Shown here: positions 15,185-23,980 of the stretch, piece by piece | Position numbering within the stretch: the first letter of the stretch is position 1 | Layout: each line of letters opens with the position of its first letter | Assembly (NCBI GenBank): GCA_028818385.1 | Contig: JAPPNY010000016.1 | Span: forward strand, 1 to 28,213 | Source of the DNA: Spirochaetaceae bacterium | Lineage (GTDB): Bacteria; Spirochaetota; Spirochaetia; SZUA-6; Bin103 | Reading direction: 5' to 3' | Length of the DNA stretch: 28,213 nucleotides | Program-made: the position numbers and the translations under genes | The notes under the pieces: model-generated | The model's input: the letters and a program-made list of their open reading frames with translations, nothing else | Database searches by the model: none | Told to the model about the DNA's origin: nothing

Positions 15185-16540
15185 ATGGACGACAATGGCA
15201 CGAACCGCAGCCGCGCGACCGCGGACGCGCCGCACGTGGATCCCCGGCGATGGGACCGCTACCGCGGCGTACTGGCGGCGAGCGGCGCCGGGCAGGAGGA
15301 GCTTGCGGAGTTCGACCGCGTCTCGCGGCGGCGGTTCCTGGTCACGGTCGGCAAGGGCGCAGCGCTCGCGCTGGGCATCTTCGGCGCCGGTCCCATCGCC
15401 GCCGAGCGCGGCCTGTTCGGGCGAGGGCTCCTGCCGAGCGGGTGGGAGAACCTCCGGGATGACGGACTGCCGAAGCCGGACATGGTCATCCACTCCGAGC
15501 ATCCGTTCAACGGCGAGCTGCCCGTCCATCTGCTCGACGACGCCGTGACGCCCACGGCCCGCCACTTCGTCCGCAACAACGGCGGCATCCCGGAACGCGC
15601 GCGCAGCAAGGACCTGCGCGGGTGGACGCTGCGCGTCGACGGCGAGGTCGATCGCGAGCTCTCGCTGACGTTCGAGGGCCTGTACTGCCTGCCGCAGGTC
15701 ACCATGCAGATGGTCCTGGAGTGCGCCGGCAATGGGCGCAGCCTGTTCGAGCCGCAGGTCGGTGGCACGCAGTGGATCCGCGGCGCGGTCGGCTGCGCCG
15801 AGTGGACGGGGGTGCGCCTGCACGATGTCCTGGAGTCCGCCGGCGTCAGGGACAGCGCCGTGTACGTGGCCCTGTACGGCGAGGACGTCGCGCCCGACGG
15901 CGGCGAGCCTTTCTCGCGCGGCATCCCGATCGCCAAGGCGATGGACGAGCACACCCTGATCGCATTCGCGATCAACGGCAGGCCGCTGCCGGCCGCGCAC
16001 GGGTTCCCGGCGCGGCTCCTGGTCCCCGGCTGGATCGGCAGCTCCATGCAGAAGTGGCTGACTCGGATCCGTGTCCTCGATCGCGTGCACGACTCGCCGA
16101 AGATGAGCGGCTACTCCTACCGCGTGCCGGCGTACCCGGCGGCGCCGGGGGTCAAGCCGCCCGAGGAGGACATGCGGATCGCCACCGCCTGGATCGTCAA
16201 GTCGCTGGTCACCCGGCCGCGCGCGAACCTGCAGATCCGCGCCGGCGAAGCCGTGCAGGCCGGCGGCCACGCCTGGGCCGGCGAGAACCGGGTGGAGCGG
16301 GTGCTGGTGTCGACCGACTTCGGCATCTCCTGGCAGGAGGCGTCCCTGACCGCTCCCGCCAACCGGTACGCCTGGCACCACTGGCAGGCTGACCTGACCT
16401 TCCGCAACCGGGGCTACTACGAGATATGGGCGCGCGCGTTCGACGACACCGGCAGCGCGCAACCGTTCCGGCAGCCGTGGAACCCGAAGGGCTACCTCGG
16501 AAACGTCATCCACCGGGTTCCGATCCTGGTGGCCGCATGA
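15185..16540 (+). CDS. Tat-exported sulfite-oxidase-family molybdenum oxidoreductase
   Basis: The product has 451 residues and belongs to the sulfite oxidase family of molybdopterin enzymes. A twin-arginine signal, S-R-R-R-F-L followed by VTVGKGAALALGIFGAG (about 47-70), follows an unusually long polar N-region, so the protein is exported folded. The Mo domain has HFVRNNGGIPE and LECAGNGR, whose Cys would ligate molybdenum, followed by GCAEWTGVRLHDVL. The C-terminal beta domain (VQAGGHAWAGENRVERVLVSTD to the end) is the Mo-co dimerisation domain present in SorA/SoxC-like members and absent from YedY/MsrP. GGAG lies seven bases before the ATG at 15185. Its stop overlaps the ATG of the esterase gene. 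The physiological substrate may be sulfite or another oxo-acceptor; this cannot be decided. Confidence 0.87.
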   Translation: MDDNGTNRSRATADAPHVDPRRWDRYRGVLAASGAGQEELAEFDRVSRRRFLVTVGKGAALALGIFGAGPIAAERGLFGRGLLPSGWENLRDDGLPKPDMVIHSEHPFNGELPVHLLDDAVTPTARHFVRNNGGIPERARSKDLRGWTLRVDGEVDRELSLTFEGLYCLPQVTMQMVLECAGNGRSLFEPQVGGTQWIRGAVGCAEWTGVRLHDVLESAGVRDSAVYVALYGEDVAPDGGEPFSRGIPIAKAMDEHTLIAFAINGRPLPAAHGFPARLLVPGWIGSSMQKWLTRIRVLDRVHDSPKMSGYSYRVPAYPAAPGVKPPEEDMRIATAWIVKSLVTRPRANLQIRAGEAVQAGGHAWAGENRVERVLVSTDFGISWQEASLTAPANRYAWHHWQADLTFRNRGYYEIWARAFDDTGSAQPFRQPWNPKGYLGNVIHRVPILVAA

Positions 16541-18456
16541 GTATCATCGGCACCACGCCATCCGGGAAGAGCACTGACATGAACGAATCTCCTCTCGCTC
16601 CGGTGATCGCCGGAGCCGCCGGGCCCGAACTCGGCAATCGCCTGATGTACGAATACGTCGCCCGCCACGGGCCGCGGCTCGCGCTGCCGGACACGGCCGC
16701 CGAGTGGCAGACCCGCGCCGCCGAGCTGCGCTCCCGCTACCTGGAGCTCTACCTGCACGGCCATCCGCCCGACCTGCTGGCCGAGCCGCCGCGCGTGGTC
16801 TGGGGCGACACGCTCGAACCCTCGCCCGAGTACCGCATCCGCAAGCTGCGCTTCGAGGGCTACCCCGGCGTGTGGGTCCCCGCGCTCCTCTACGAACCGG
16901 CAAAGCCCCTGGGCGGCGAGCGCTCGACCCCGGCCGTGCTGGACGTGAACGGCCACGAGTCGCGCGGCATCGCCGTCGAGCACAAGCAGGCGCGCTGCAG
17001 CAACCTGGCACGGCGCGGACTGCCGGCGCTCAGCCTGGAGCTGCTGGGCCGCGGCGAGATGACCAACCTGGCGCCCCACAACCACCAGCAGCTCCTGGAC
17101 CTGCTGGGCCAGGCCGGCGCCGGGGTGTTCTATCTCACCATGAAGCGCGCCCTGGACCTTCTCATCGATCACGAGCTGACCGATCCGGCGCGCGTTGCCA
17201 TGACCGGGCTGTCCGGCGGCGGCTGGCAGACGATCGTGCTGTCCGCGCTCGACGAGCGCGTGGCGGTGAGCGTGCCGGTCGCCGGGCACATGCCGGCGGC
17301 CGACCGGCGCGACCTGGCCGACGTCGGCGACGCCGAGCAGTTGCCGGCCGGCATGTGCACGATCGGCGACTACGACGTGCTGTCGGCGCTGGTGGCGCCG
17401 CGCCCGGTGCTGTTCATCTTCAACCGCTACGACGACTGCTGCTTCCAGCCGCACAAGGCGGCGGCCGGCACCTACGAGGCGGCGCGCGGCGCCTATGAGT
17501 TGCTGGGCGTCGGCGACCGCTGCGCCCTGCACGTCGGCACCGATCCCGGCCACAACTACGACCTGGGCAACCGCCTCGCCTGCTACGCGTGGGTGAACCG
17601 CCACTTCGGCCTGGACCTGCCCGACGGCGAGCTGCCGTACCGGGACCAGCTCTACCACGAGCGGGACCTGTGGGTCGGGCTGCCCGAGGAGCGCGCGACC
17701 TTCGCGACGCTGGCCACCGACCGCCTGCAGGCGCTCCGGCGGCGCGAGGCGGACCAGCCCCGCGCACCGACGAGCGCGGACCTCGACCTGGTGATCGCCT
17801 ATCGCGACAGCTCCGTGACCGCCGCCACCACGCAGGCGAGCTGGGTCTGGGTGCGCGACGGACTGGGCGCGCGGGTGGAAGAGATCACGCTGCAGGTGGA
17901 CGGCTACTGGCCGTTGCCCGCCCGCCTGGCCGTCCCGGACGAAGCGGCCGGCTCCATCGTCAGCATCGGCGCCCTCCTGCGCGGCGCGGCCGTCGACCCG
18001 GAGTCGTGCGCGCGCGCGGCAGGACGGGCGTTCCTGCACGTCGACCTGATCGGCGCCGGCCTGCTGGCCGCCTCCCAAACCTACGCGCTGCTGCTGCGGG
18101 CGATCGGCCGCCCGGTCCTGGGGCTGCAGGTGGGCCAGCTCGCCGCCGCTGCCGCCTGGGCCCGCGATCGCTTCGGCGGCCCCGTCCAGGTGCAGGCCGC
18201 CGGCCGGGTCGCCTCCATGGTGGCGCTGCTGGCCGCGGCGCGCGATCCCGGCGCTTACGCCTGCGTCACCACCGACGGGCTGCCCTACTCCCTGGACGAC
18301 CTGATCGAGTCGCACGTGGACCCGAATGGCTCCGAATACCCGCTATTCTGTTTCGGCATGCGCGAGATCCTGGACATACCCGACCTGATCGAGCTGGCGG
18401 GCGAGCTGCCGATCACCGACCGACGCCACGGCCCCCTCACGGTGAGCGCCCTATGA
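16537..18456 (+). CDS. Large alpha/beta hydrolase, acetylxylan-esterase-like
   Basis: The product has 639 residues from the ATG at 16537 (ATGA overlap with the molybdoenzyme); an ATG at 16579 with GGGAAGAG upstream is an alternative. It is an ester hydrolase: nucleophile elbow G-L-S226-G-G-G-W, probable acid Asp299/Asp300 in YDDCCF, and His339 in GHNYDLG. The first ~390 residues are this catalytic domain. The C-terminal ~230 residues (LHVDLIGAGLLAASQTYALL, GLQVGQLAAAAAW) form a second hydrolase-like fold without an evident nucleophile, as in many planctomycete-type acetylxylan esterases. No signal peptide is visible, so it is likely cytoplasmic, acting on imported acylated sugars. The stop overlaps the start of the epimerase gene. 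Confidence 0.8.
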   Translation: MSIIGTTPSGKSTDMNESPLAPVIAGAAGPELGNRLMYEYVARHGPRLALPDTAAEWQTRAAELRSRYLELYLHGHPPDLLAEPPRVVWGDTLEPSPEYRIRKLRFEGYPGVWVPALLYEPAKPLGGERSTPAVLDVNGHESRGIAVEHKQARCSNLARRGLPALSLELLGRGEMTNLAPHNHQQLLDLLGQAGAGVFYLTMKRALDLLIDHELTDPARVAMTGLSGGGWQTIVLSALDERVAVSVPVAGHMPAADRRDLADVGDAEQLPAGMCTIGDYDVLSALVAPRPVLFIFNRYDDCCFQPHKAAAGTYEAARGAYELLGVGDRCALHVGTDPGHNYDLGNRLACYAWVNRHFGLDLPDGELPYRDQLYHERDLWVGLPEERATFATLATDRLQALRRREADQPRAPTSADLDLVIAYRDSSVTAATTQASWVWVRDGLGARVEEITLQVDGYWPLPARLAVPDEAAGSIVSIGALLRGAAVDPESCARAAGRAFLHVDLIGAGLLAASQTYALLLRAIGRPVLGLQVGQLAAAAAWARDRFGGPVQVQAAGRVASMVALLAAARDPGAYACVTTDGLPYSLDDLIESHVDPNGSEYPLFCFGMREILDIPDLIELAGELPITDRRHGPLTVSAL

Positions 18457-19370
18457 CCCGCTACCTGGTGACCGGCGCGGCCGGCAACCTGGCGCGCCTG
18501 CTGGTGGAGCGCCTGCACGCCGCCGGCAAGGAGGTCACGGGCATGGACCGCGAACCTCCGGTCGTCCCGGGCGTCCGCTTCGAGCAGGCCGACATCACCG
18601 ACCGCGCCCGCATGGCGAAGCTCCTCGACGAGGTCCGGCCCGAGTGCATCCTGCACATGGCGTCGCTGTTGACCCTCTCCTCGGAGGCCGACCCGCCCAC
18701 CGCCTGGCAGGTCAACGCCAACGCGTCGGTCGAGCTGTTGCGCATGGCCGCCGAGCGCGGCGTGAACCGCTTCTTCTTTCCGAGCACCCTCGCCACCTAC
18801 GCGGGCGAGCTCCCCGATCCGCTGCCGGAGGACCAGCCGCAGTGGCCGTCCACCATCTACGGGGTCACCAAGGTCGCGGTCGAGCGCATGGGCGTCTACC
18901 TGTGGCAGACGGCCGGCCTGGACTTCCGCGCCGTGCGGCTGCCGGTGGTCGTGTCGCCGTACGCGCCGCCCGGCGCGGTGAGCGCCTATCCCTCGCACGC
19001 CTTCCTGGCCGCCCGCCGCGGCGAGCCCTTCGTGTACCCCGCCCCGCCCGACCTGCGCGTGACGACCATCTACGTGCGGGACGTGATCGACGGCATCCTG
19101 GGGCTGATCGACGCCGACGGAGCGCGCCTGACCCGGCGGCTGTACAACCTGCACGCCTTCTCGCCCTCGACGCAGGACTTCGCCGACGCGGTCAGCCGCC
19201 GCGTGGACGGGTTCCGCTACCGCTTCGAGCCGCACCGCGACGTGATCGCCATGCTCGGCACCATCCCGTCGGTCATGGACGACGCCAGCGCGCGGCGCGA
19301 CTGGGGCTGGAACCCCCGCTTCGACCTGGACGCCTGCGCCGACGACCTGGCGCGGCTCATGGATGCCTGA
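18453..19370 (+). CDS. NAD-dependent epimerase/dehydratase family protein
   Basis: The product has 305 residues and is an extended short-chain dehydrogenase. The Rossmann glycine motif G-A-A-G-N-L-A binds NAD, and the catalytic residues are Ser111 (FFFPSTLATYA), Tyr136 and Lys140 (Y-G-V-T-K). TTIYVRDVIDGI and WNPRFDLDA complete the fold. Relatives act as nucleotide-sugar epimerases, L-threonine 3-dehydrogenases or sugar dehydrogenases; the substrate is not determined. ATGA overlaps the esterase stop, making a three-gene coupled set with the molybdoenzyme. The protein is soluble. Confidence 0.85.
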   Translation: MTRYLVTGAAGNLARLLVERLHAAGKEVTGMDREPPVVPGVRFEQADITDRARMAKLLDEVRPECILHMASLLTLSSEADPPTAWQVNANASVELLRMAAERGVNRFFFPSTLATYAGELPDPLPEDQPQWPSTIYGVTKVAVERMGVYLWQTAGLDFRAVRLPVVVSPYAPPGAVSAYPSHAFLAARRGEPFVYPAPPDLRVTTIYVRDVIDGILGLIDADGARLTRRLYNLHAFSPSTQDFADAVSRRVDGFRYRFEPHRDVIAMLGTIPSVMDDASARRDWGWNPRFDLDACADDLARLMDA

Positions 19371-19408
19371 CCGCGACGCCTTCGGGGCACGTGCGGTATC
19401 GTGACCCC

Positions 19409-20275
19409 ATGAGCAGCGTTGCGACGGCGGCTCCGCCGGCGAAGGCCGCGCGCGCACGTACGCTCGACGCCGGGCAGGTCGACTTCTTCTGGGAGCACGG
19501 CTTCCTTCGCGTCGAGCAGGTGTACACGCCGGCGGAGATGGACGAGCTCGACGCGGAGATGGAGCGGCTGATGGTCGAGTGGGCGCGGCTCACCCCCGGC
19601 TGGAGCGGCGACTGGCGCAAGACGTACATGGACGCGGAGACCGAGAAAAAGGCCAACCTGCGGGCGATGCACGATCTGTGGCTGTACTCGGCCGCCTTCG
19701 CGCGGGCGGTCACCAACCCGCGGCTCGTGGGAGCGGTGGCCGACCTGATCGGGCCGAACGTGGAGCTGCACCACTCGACCATGCACGTCAAGCCGCCGTC
19801 CACCGGGCAGCCCTTTCCGCTGCACCAGGACAACGCGTTCTACGTGCACCGGAACGAGCGCTACGTGGACGCGCTGATCCATCTTGACGACACCTGCCAC
19901 GAGAACGGCGAGATCAGGTTCCTGGACGGCTCGCATCGCCGCGGTCCCCTGGATCACATCCGCCGCACGGCGACCGGAGAGCGCTGCACGCCGCACCTGC
20001 CCACCGACCGCTGGCGGCTGGCCGACACCGTGGCCGTGCCGGCGGCGCGCGGCGACGTGGTCCTGTTCGACCTGTTCACCATTCACGGCTCCTACCTGAA
20101 CCAGACCGACCGCGCGCGCCGCATGGTCCGCGTCGGCTACCGCGACCCCGACAACCGCCAGGTGCAGGGGCAGAGCGCGCTGCGACCCGGCTGGATCGTC
20201 GCCGGCAAGCGGTCGCGGGCGCCGGGGGACGAGCTGTTCGACAACCAGAGCATTCTCGCCGACCGCGACCGGTAG
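19409..20275 (+). CDS. Phytanoyl-CoA dioxygenase (PhyH) family protein
   Basis: The product has 288 residues and is a non-haem Fe(II)/2-oxoglutarate oxygenase. The metal triad is His139-Q-Asp141 (PLHQDNAFY) and distal His226 (TIHGSYLNQT), followed by RRMVRVGYRD, which supplies the Arg for 2-oxoglutarate. The N-terminus has the family's FFWEHGFLRVEQVYT. It would hydroxylate a small molecule; the family is diverse, so phytanoyl-CoA itself is not implied. It starts 38 bases after the epimerase. The ATG lacks a ribosome-binding site but TATCGT (19397-19402) lies six bases before it, so a leaderless start is possible. The ABC block follows after 29 bases. Confidence 0.88.
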   Translation: MSSVATAAPPAKAARARTLDAGQVDFFWEHGFLRVEQVYTPAEMDELDAEMERLMVEWARLTPGWSGDWRKTYMDAETEKKANLRAMHDLWLYSAAFARAVTNPRLVGAVADLIGPNVELHHSTMHVKPPSTGQPFPLHQDNAFYVHRNERYVDALIHLDDTCHENGEIRFLDGSHRRGPLDHIRRTATGERCTPHLPTDRWRLADTVAVPAARGDVVLFDLFTIHGSYLNQTDRARRMVRVGYRDPDNRQVQGQSALRPGWIVAGKRSRAPGDELFDNQSILADRDR

Positions 20276-20304
20276 CGTCCCAGAGGCATCGGAGCGTTCG
20301 TTCG

Positions 20305-21117
20305 ATGGTACGCGTCGAAGGACTGATCAAGAGGTACGGGCCGGTCCAGGCCCTGCGGGGCGTCTCCTTCACGGTCGACCGTGGCGAGGTCGTGGGGCTG
20401 CTCGGCCCCAACGGGGCCGGCAAGACGACCACGATGCGCATCCTCACCGGCTACCTGCCAGCCACGGGCGGCCGGACGCTGGTCGACTCCGTCGACGTCG
20501 CGGCCGATCCGCTGGCTGTCAAGCGGATGGTCGGCTACCTGCCCGAGTTCGCGCCGCTCTACGCGGAGATGCTCGTGCACGACTACCTGCACTACGCGGG
20601 GTCGGTGCGCGGCATGCGCAAGGCGGACCGGCAGCGCCGCATCGGCGAGCTGGTGCCGCTGTGCGGGCTCACCGAGGTCATCCACCGCCCGTTCCGCGAG
20701 CTGTCGCGCGGCTACAAGCAGCGCGTCGGGCTGGCGCACGCCATGATCGGCGACCCCGACCTGCTGGTGCTGGACGAGCCCACCGCCGGCCTGGACCCCA
20801 ACCAGATCGCGGAGATCCGCTCGATCATCCGCGCGGCCGGGGAGCGCAAGGCGATCATCTTCTCCACGCACATCCTCAGCGAGGCGGAGAACACCTGTGA
20901 CCGCATCGTCATCATCGACCGCGGCACCGTGGTCGCCGACGGCACCGCCGCCGAGCTGACCGGCGGGCGCTCGCTGGAGGAGCGCTTCCGCGAGCTGACC
21001 ACGACCGAGGCCGAGCCGGCGACCGGGAAACCGGAAGACGGCGATCCGGCCCCGGAAGGAACGGCCTCCCGGCGCCGGGCGCAGCGGCTGCGCGCCCGGA
21101 GGAAGCTGCGCTCATGA
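20305..21117 (+). CDS. ABC transporter ATP-binding protein, GldA-like
   Basis: The product has 270 residues and is the nucleotide-binding subunit of an ABC-2-type transporter. Walker A is GPNGAGKT (34-41), the signature is LSRGYKQRVG, Walker B is LLVLDEPTAGLDP and the H-loop is IFSTHI. The last ~35 residues form a charged tail (TASRRRAQRLRARRKLRS) beyond the ABC domain. GGAG is ten bases before the ATG. The overlapping genes that follow (permease, GldG-like, DUF4340) form one transporter complex. Bacteroidetes homologues are named for gliding motility, but in spirochaetes and others the role is unproven. The exported substrate is unknown. Confidence 0.92.
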   Translation: MVRVEGLIKRYGPVQALRGVSFTVDRGEVVGLLGPNGAGKTTTMRILTGYLPATGGRTLVDSVDVAADPLAVKRMVGYLPEFAPLYAEMLVHDYLHYAGSVRGMRKADRQRRIGELVPLCGLTEVIHRPFRELSRGYKQRVGLAHAMIGDPDLLVLDEPTAGLDPNQIAEIRSIIRAAGERKAIIFSTHILSEAENTCDRIVIIDRGTVVADGTAAELTGGRSLEERFRELTTTEAEPATGKPEDGDPAPEGTASRRRAQRLRARRKLRS

Positions 21118-21821
21118 GCCGCGCAGCCCTGTCGATCATCGGCCGCGAGCTGCGCGCCGCGTTCCTGGCGCCGATCGGCTACATCGTCGCGATCGTCTTC
21201 CTGGTGATGACCGGGTGGCTGTTCATGCAGCCGTTCTTCCTCGGCGGCCGGGCGGACCTGCGCCAGTTCTTCGAGCTGCTGCCGCTCACCCTGGCGCTGA
21301 TGGTGCCGGCGGTGACCATGCGCGCGTTCGCGGAGGAGTTCTCGACCGGCTCCTACGAGGTGCTGGCCACCCTGCCGGTGACCCACCTGGACGTCCTGAT
21401 CGGCAAGTTCACAGGAGCCGTCGGCTTCGTCGTGCTGGTGCTGGCGCCGACCGTCCTGTACCCGATCGTGATCTCGCGGCTCGGGGACCTGGACTGGGGG
21501 CCGGTGGTCGCCGGCTACATCGGCGCCGTGCTGCTCATCGCGCTGTACTGCTCGGTGGGCATCCTCGCCTCCGCCCTGACCCGCAACCAGATCGTCGCGT
21601 TCGTGATCGGCCTGGCGATCTCGGTGAGCCTGGCACTGATCGACGACCTGCTGATCTACGTGCCGGGCCGGATCACCCAGGTGGTGCAGCACCTGGGAGC
21701 GGACTACCACTTCCGCAATATCGCGCGCGGCGTGCTCGACTCCCGCGACCTGGTCTACTTCCTGTCCGGCATCGCCGTCTTCCTGACCGGTACGGGCTTC
21801 GCCCTGAGGCGGAGGCCATGA
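21114..21821 (+). CDS. ABC-2 family transporter permease, GldF-like
   Basis: The product has 235 residues and is an integral-membrane subunit paired with the preceding ATPase. Six membrane segments can be followed: IGYIVAIVFLVMTGWLFMQP, LPLTLALMVPAVTM, AVGFVVLVLAPTVLYPIVI, GYIGAVLLIALYCSVGILAS, IVAFVIGLAISVSLALIDDL and VYFLSGIAVFLTGTGFAL. The motif FAEEFSTGSYEVLATLPVT is characteristic of GldF-like permeases. ATGA overlaps the ATPase stop, and its stop overlaps the GldG-like start. Confidence 0.9.
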   Translation: MSRAALSIIGRELRAAFLAPIGYIVAIVFLVMTGWLFMQPFFLGGRADLRQFFELLPLTLALMVPAVTMRAFAEEFSTGSYEVLATLPVTHLDVLIGKFTGAVGFVVLVLAPTVLYPIVISRLGDLDWGPVVAGYIGAVLLIALYCSVGILASALTRNQIVAFVIGLAISVSLALIDDLLIYVPGRITQVVQHLGADYHFRNIARGVLDSRDLVYFLSGIAVFLTGTGFALRRRP

Positions 21822-23980
21822 AGCACGACACCGGCGCACGCTCTGCATGGCGGCTCGCCGACCGCCTGGTCCCGCCGCTGCTCTGGCTGGGGGCGGTGGT
21901 GCTCCTCAACGTCGCCTCCACCACCCTGTTCTTCCAGGCCGACCTCACCGAGGGCAGGGTCCACTCGCTGGCGCCGCAGAGCATCGATGCGGTCAGCCGC
22001 CTGCGCGAGCCGCTGACGATCCGCGCGTTCTTCTCGACCGACCTGCAGGCGCCGTTCAACAACATCGAGCGCGCGGTGAAGGACCTGTTCGACTCCTACG
22101 CCCAGCACGGCGGCGAGTTCTTCAACAGCACCTTCCACACGATCGGCGACGGCCAGCAGGCGCAGGAGACCGAGTTGCTGGCTCGCGACTACCTGATCTA
22201 CCCGATCCAGGTCGAGCAGGTGGACCGCACGGAGGTGGTGGTGCGCTCCGTGTTCTCCGGCCTGGCGATCGTGCACGGCGACCTGGTAGAGACGATCGGC
22301 GCCCTGACCACCACCGACGGACTGGAGATGCGGATCACGGAGGCGATCGGCCGCCTCACCGAGCGGGTCAGCGTGCTGCTGGCGCTCGAGGAGGACATCG
22401 CCGTCCGGCTCTACTTTTCGGGTGAGCTGGCCGCGCTCAACCCCGGACTGCAGGCGCTGCCGGCGGCGGTAGGCGGGATCGTCGAGGAGCTCAATGGCGC
22501 GTACTTCGGCCGGCTGGCCTTCACGGCCGTCGATCCGTCGGTGTCCGGGCTCGATCCCATGGACGCCGTGCGCCTGCAGCTCACGCCGCTGGGCTTCCGC
22601 ACCGCCGACGGCGAGGAGCGTTTCGCGTACGCCGGCATCGTGCTGTACTCGGAAGGGAAGACACTGACGCTCAACCTGATCGAGACCACGCCGCAGGGCG
22701 CCCGCGTGGCCGACCCGGAGACGATCCGGCGGTCGGTCGACAGCACGCTCAAGGGACTGCTCGGCAGCCAGCCGGAGATCGGCTACCTGGCCGACTTCGG
22801 GACCCCGCCCTACCGCGGCAACCTCACCGAGGGACGGCAGCCGGTCATGACCGACCTGGCGGACCTGTTCGCGCTGCTGTCGCGCGACTACCAGTACCGG
22901 GGCCTGCTGCTTGCCGACCGTGAGATTCCGCCCGACCTGCGCACGCTGCTGATCGTCTCGCCGCAGGAGCCGCTCAGCGAGTGGGCGCTCTTCCAGGTCG
23001 ACCAGCACCTGATGCGGGGCGGCGCGTTGCTGGCGTTCGTCGACACCCACTCCATCTTCACCACGCAGACGTTCACCGGCGGCAGCTCGCTGCAGATCCC
23101 GCGCCAGACCGGCCTGGAGGAGCTGCTCGCCCACTACGGGGTGCGGGTGCGCCCCACCTACGTGCTCGACGACGAGCAGGCGTTCGTGCAGGTGCAGCCG
23201 AACGAGCGCGGCGGCGTGGACGAGGCCCGCATCGCCTTCGTGCCGATCGTGCGCCGCTCGGAGATGGACACCTCGTGGCCGCCGCTGCAGCGGCTGGACG
23301 ACGTGCTGGTGATGAACGCCTCGCCGCTGGAACTCACCGACACGCAGCCGGACGCGCGCTTCGTGGAGGCGCTGCGCACCTCCGCCACCGCTTGGGAGGT
23401 GCCCGGCGGCACCGATCTGATCGACCCGCGCGCCACCGCGGCCCCGCCGGCCGAGGAGCGGGCCGCAAGCCTGCTGGCGGTCTACGGCGAGGGGCGGTTC
23501 ACCAGCTACTTCGCCGACCGCACCCCGCCGGTGCGGCCGGTCGACGAGGACGACGACGAGGAACAGGAGGGGACGCTGCTTTCGGGCGACGCGGTGCAGG
23601 CCGCGCCGCAGGTGGTGCCGGAGAGCGCGCCCGGCGCCCGGCTGTTCGTGATCGGCACCTCCACCATCCTGGGCAACGGCTTCATCGAGGCCGGGCAGCA
23701 GAACCCGAACACGATGCTGATCCACAACCTGGTCGACTACCTCTCGGGCCAGGAGGACCGGGCCGCGCTGCGCGGCCGCGGCGGCCTGGTGCGGCGGCTC
23801 GGCACGTTCTCCACGGACATCCAGAGCGCCGTGAAGACCTTCCTGATCGCCGGACCGCCGGCCCTGGTGGCGCTGGCCGGTGCGGCGCTGTGGCTGTGGT
23901 TGCGCCTGCGCCAGCGCGGCATACAGGCGCGCTTCGGACCGGCGGCTGCAGGCGCCCGGGCAGGCGGGAGCGCGTCGTGA
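21818..23980 (+). CDS. GldG-like ABC-type uncharacterised transport system protein
   Basis: The product has 720 residues. A first membrane segment (LLWLGAVVLLNVASTTLFF, about 20-40) and a last one (FLIAGPPALVALAGAALWLWL) anchor a large extracytoplasmic region, as in GldG. The entry FFQADLTEGRVHSLAPQSIDAVSRL is the family start, and FFSTDLQAPFNN, FNSTFHTIGDG and LLIVSPQEPLSEWALFQVDQHLMRGGALLAFVD are the recognisable blocks. An acidic linker EDDDEEQE sits near residue 585. GGAGG precedes the ATG. ATGA and GTGA overlaps tie it to both neighbours. The precise function is unknown; the domain probably forms part of the periplasmic side of the ABC complex. Confidence 0.85.
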   Translation: MKHDTGARSAWRLADRLVPPLLWLGAVVLLNVASTTLFFQADLTEGRVHSLAPQSIDAVSRLREPLTIRAFFSTDLQAPFNNIERAVKDLFDSYAQHGGEFFNSTFHTIGDGQQAQETELLARDYLIYPIQVEQVDRTEVVVRSVFSGLAIVHGDLVETIGALTTTDGLEMRITEAIGRLTERVSVLLALEEDIAVRLYFSGELAALNPGLQALPAAVGGIVEELNGAYFGRLAFTAVDPSVSGLDPMDAVRLQLTPLGFRTADGEERFAYAGIVLYSEGKTLTLNLIETTPQGARVADPETIRRSVDSTLKGLLGSQPEIGYLADFGTPPYRGNLTEGRQPVMTDLADLFALLSRDYQYRGLLLADREIPPDLRTLLIVSPQEPLSEWALFQVDQHLMRGGALLAFVDTHSIFTTQTFTGGSSLQIPRQTGLEELLAHYGVRVRPTYVLDDEQAFVQVQPNERGGVDEARIAFVPIVRRSEMDTSWPPLQRLDDVLVMNASPLELTDTQPDARFVEALRTSATAWEVPGGTDLIDPRATAAPPAEERAASLLAVYGEGRFTSYFADRTPPVRPVDEDDDEEQEGTLLSGDAVQAAPQVVPESAPGARLFVIGTSTILGNGFIEAGQQNPNTMLIHNLVDYLSGQEDRAALRGRGGLVRRLGTFSTDIQSAVKTFLIAGPPALVALAGAALWLWLRLRQRGIQARFGPAAAGARAGGSAS

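Noticed and set aside
15086..16513. The minus-strand frame of the binding protein stays open far upstream, opposite the molybdoenzyme gene
   Set aside because: It is a shadow of the high-GC coding strand. The signal peptide and ribosome-binding site fix the real start at 15085.
21755..23725. A 656-residue minus-strand open frame opposite the GldG-like gene
   Set aside because: Composition is typical of an antisense shadow and it overlaps a well-supported gene over its full length.
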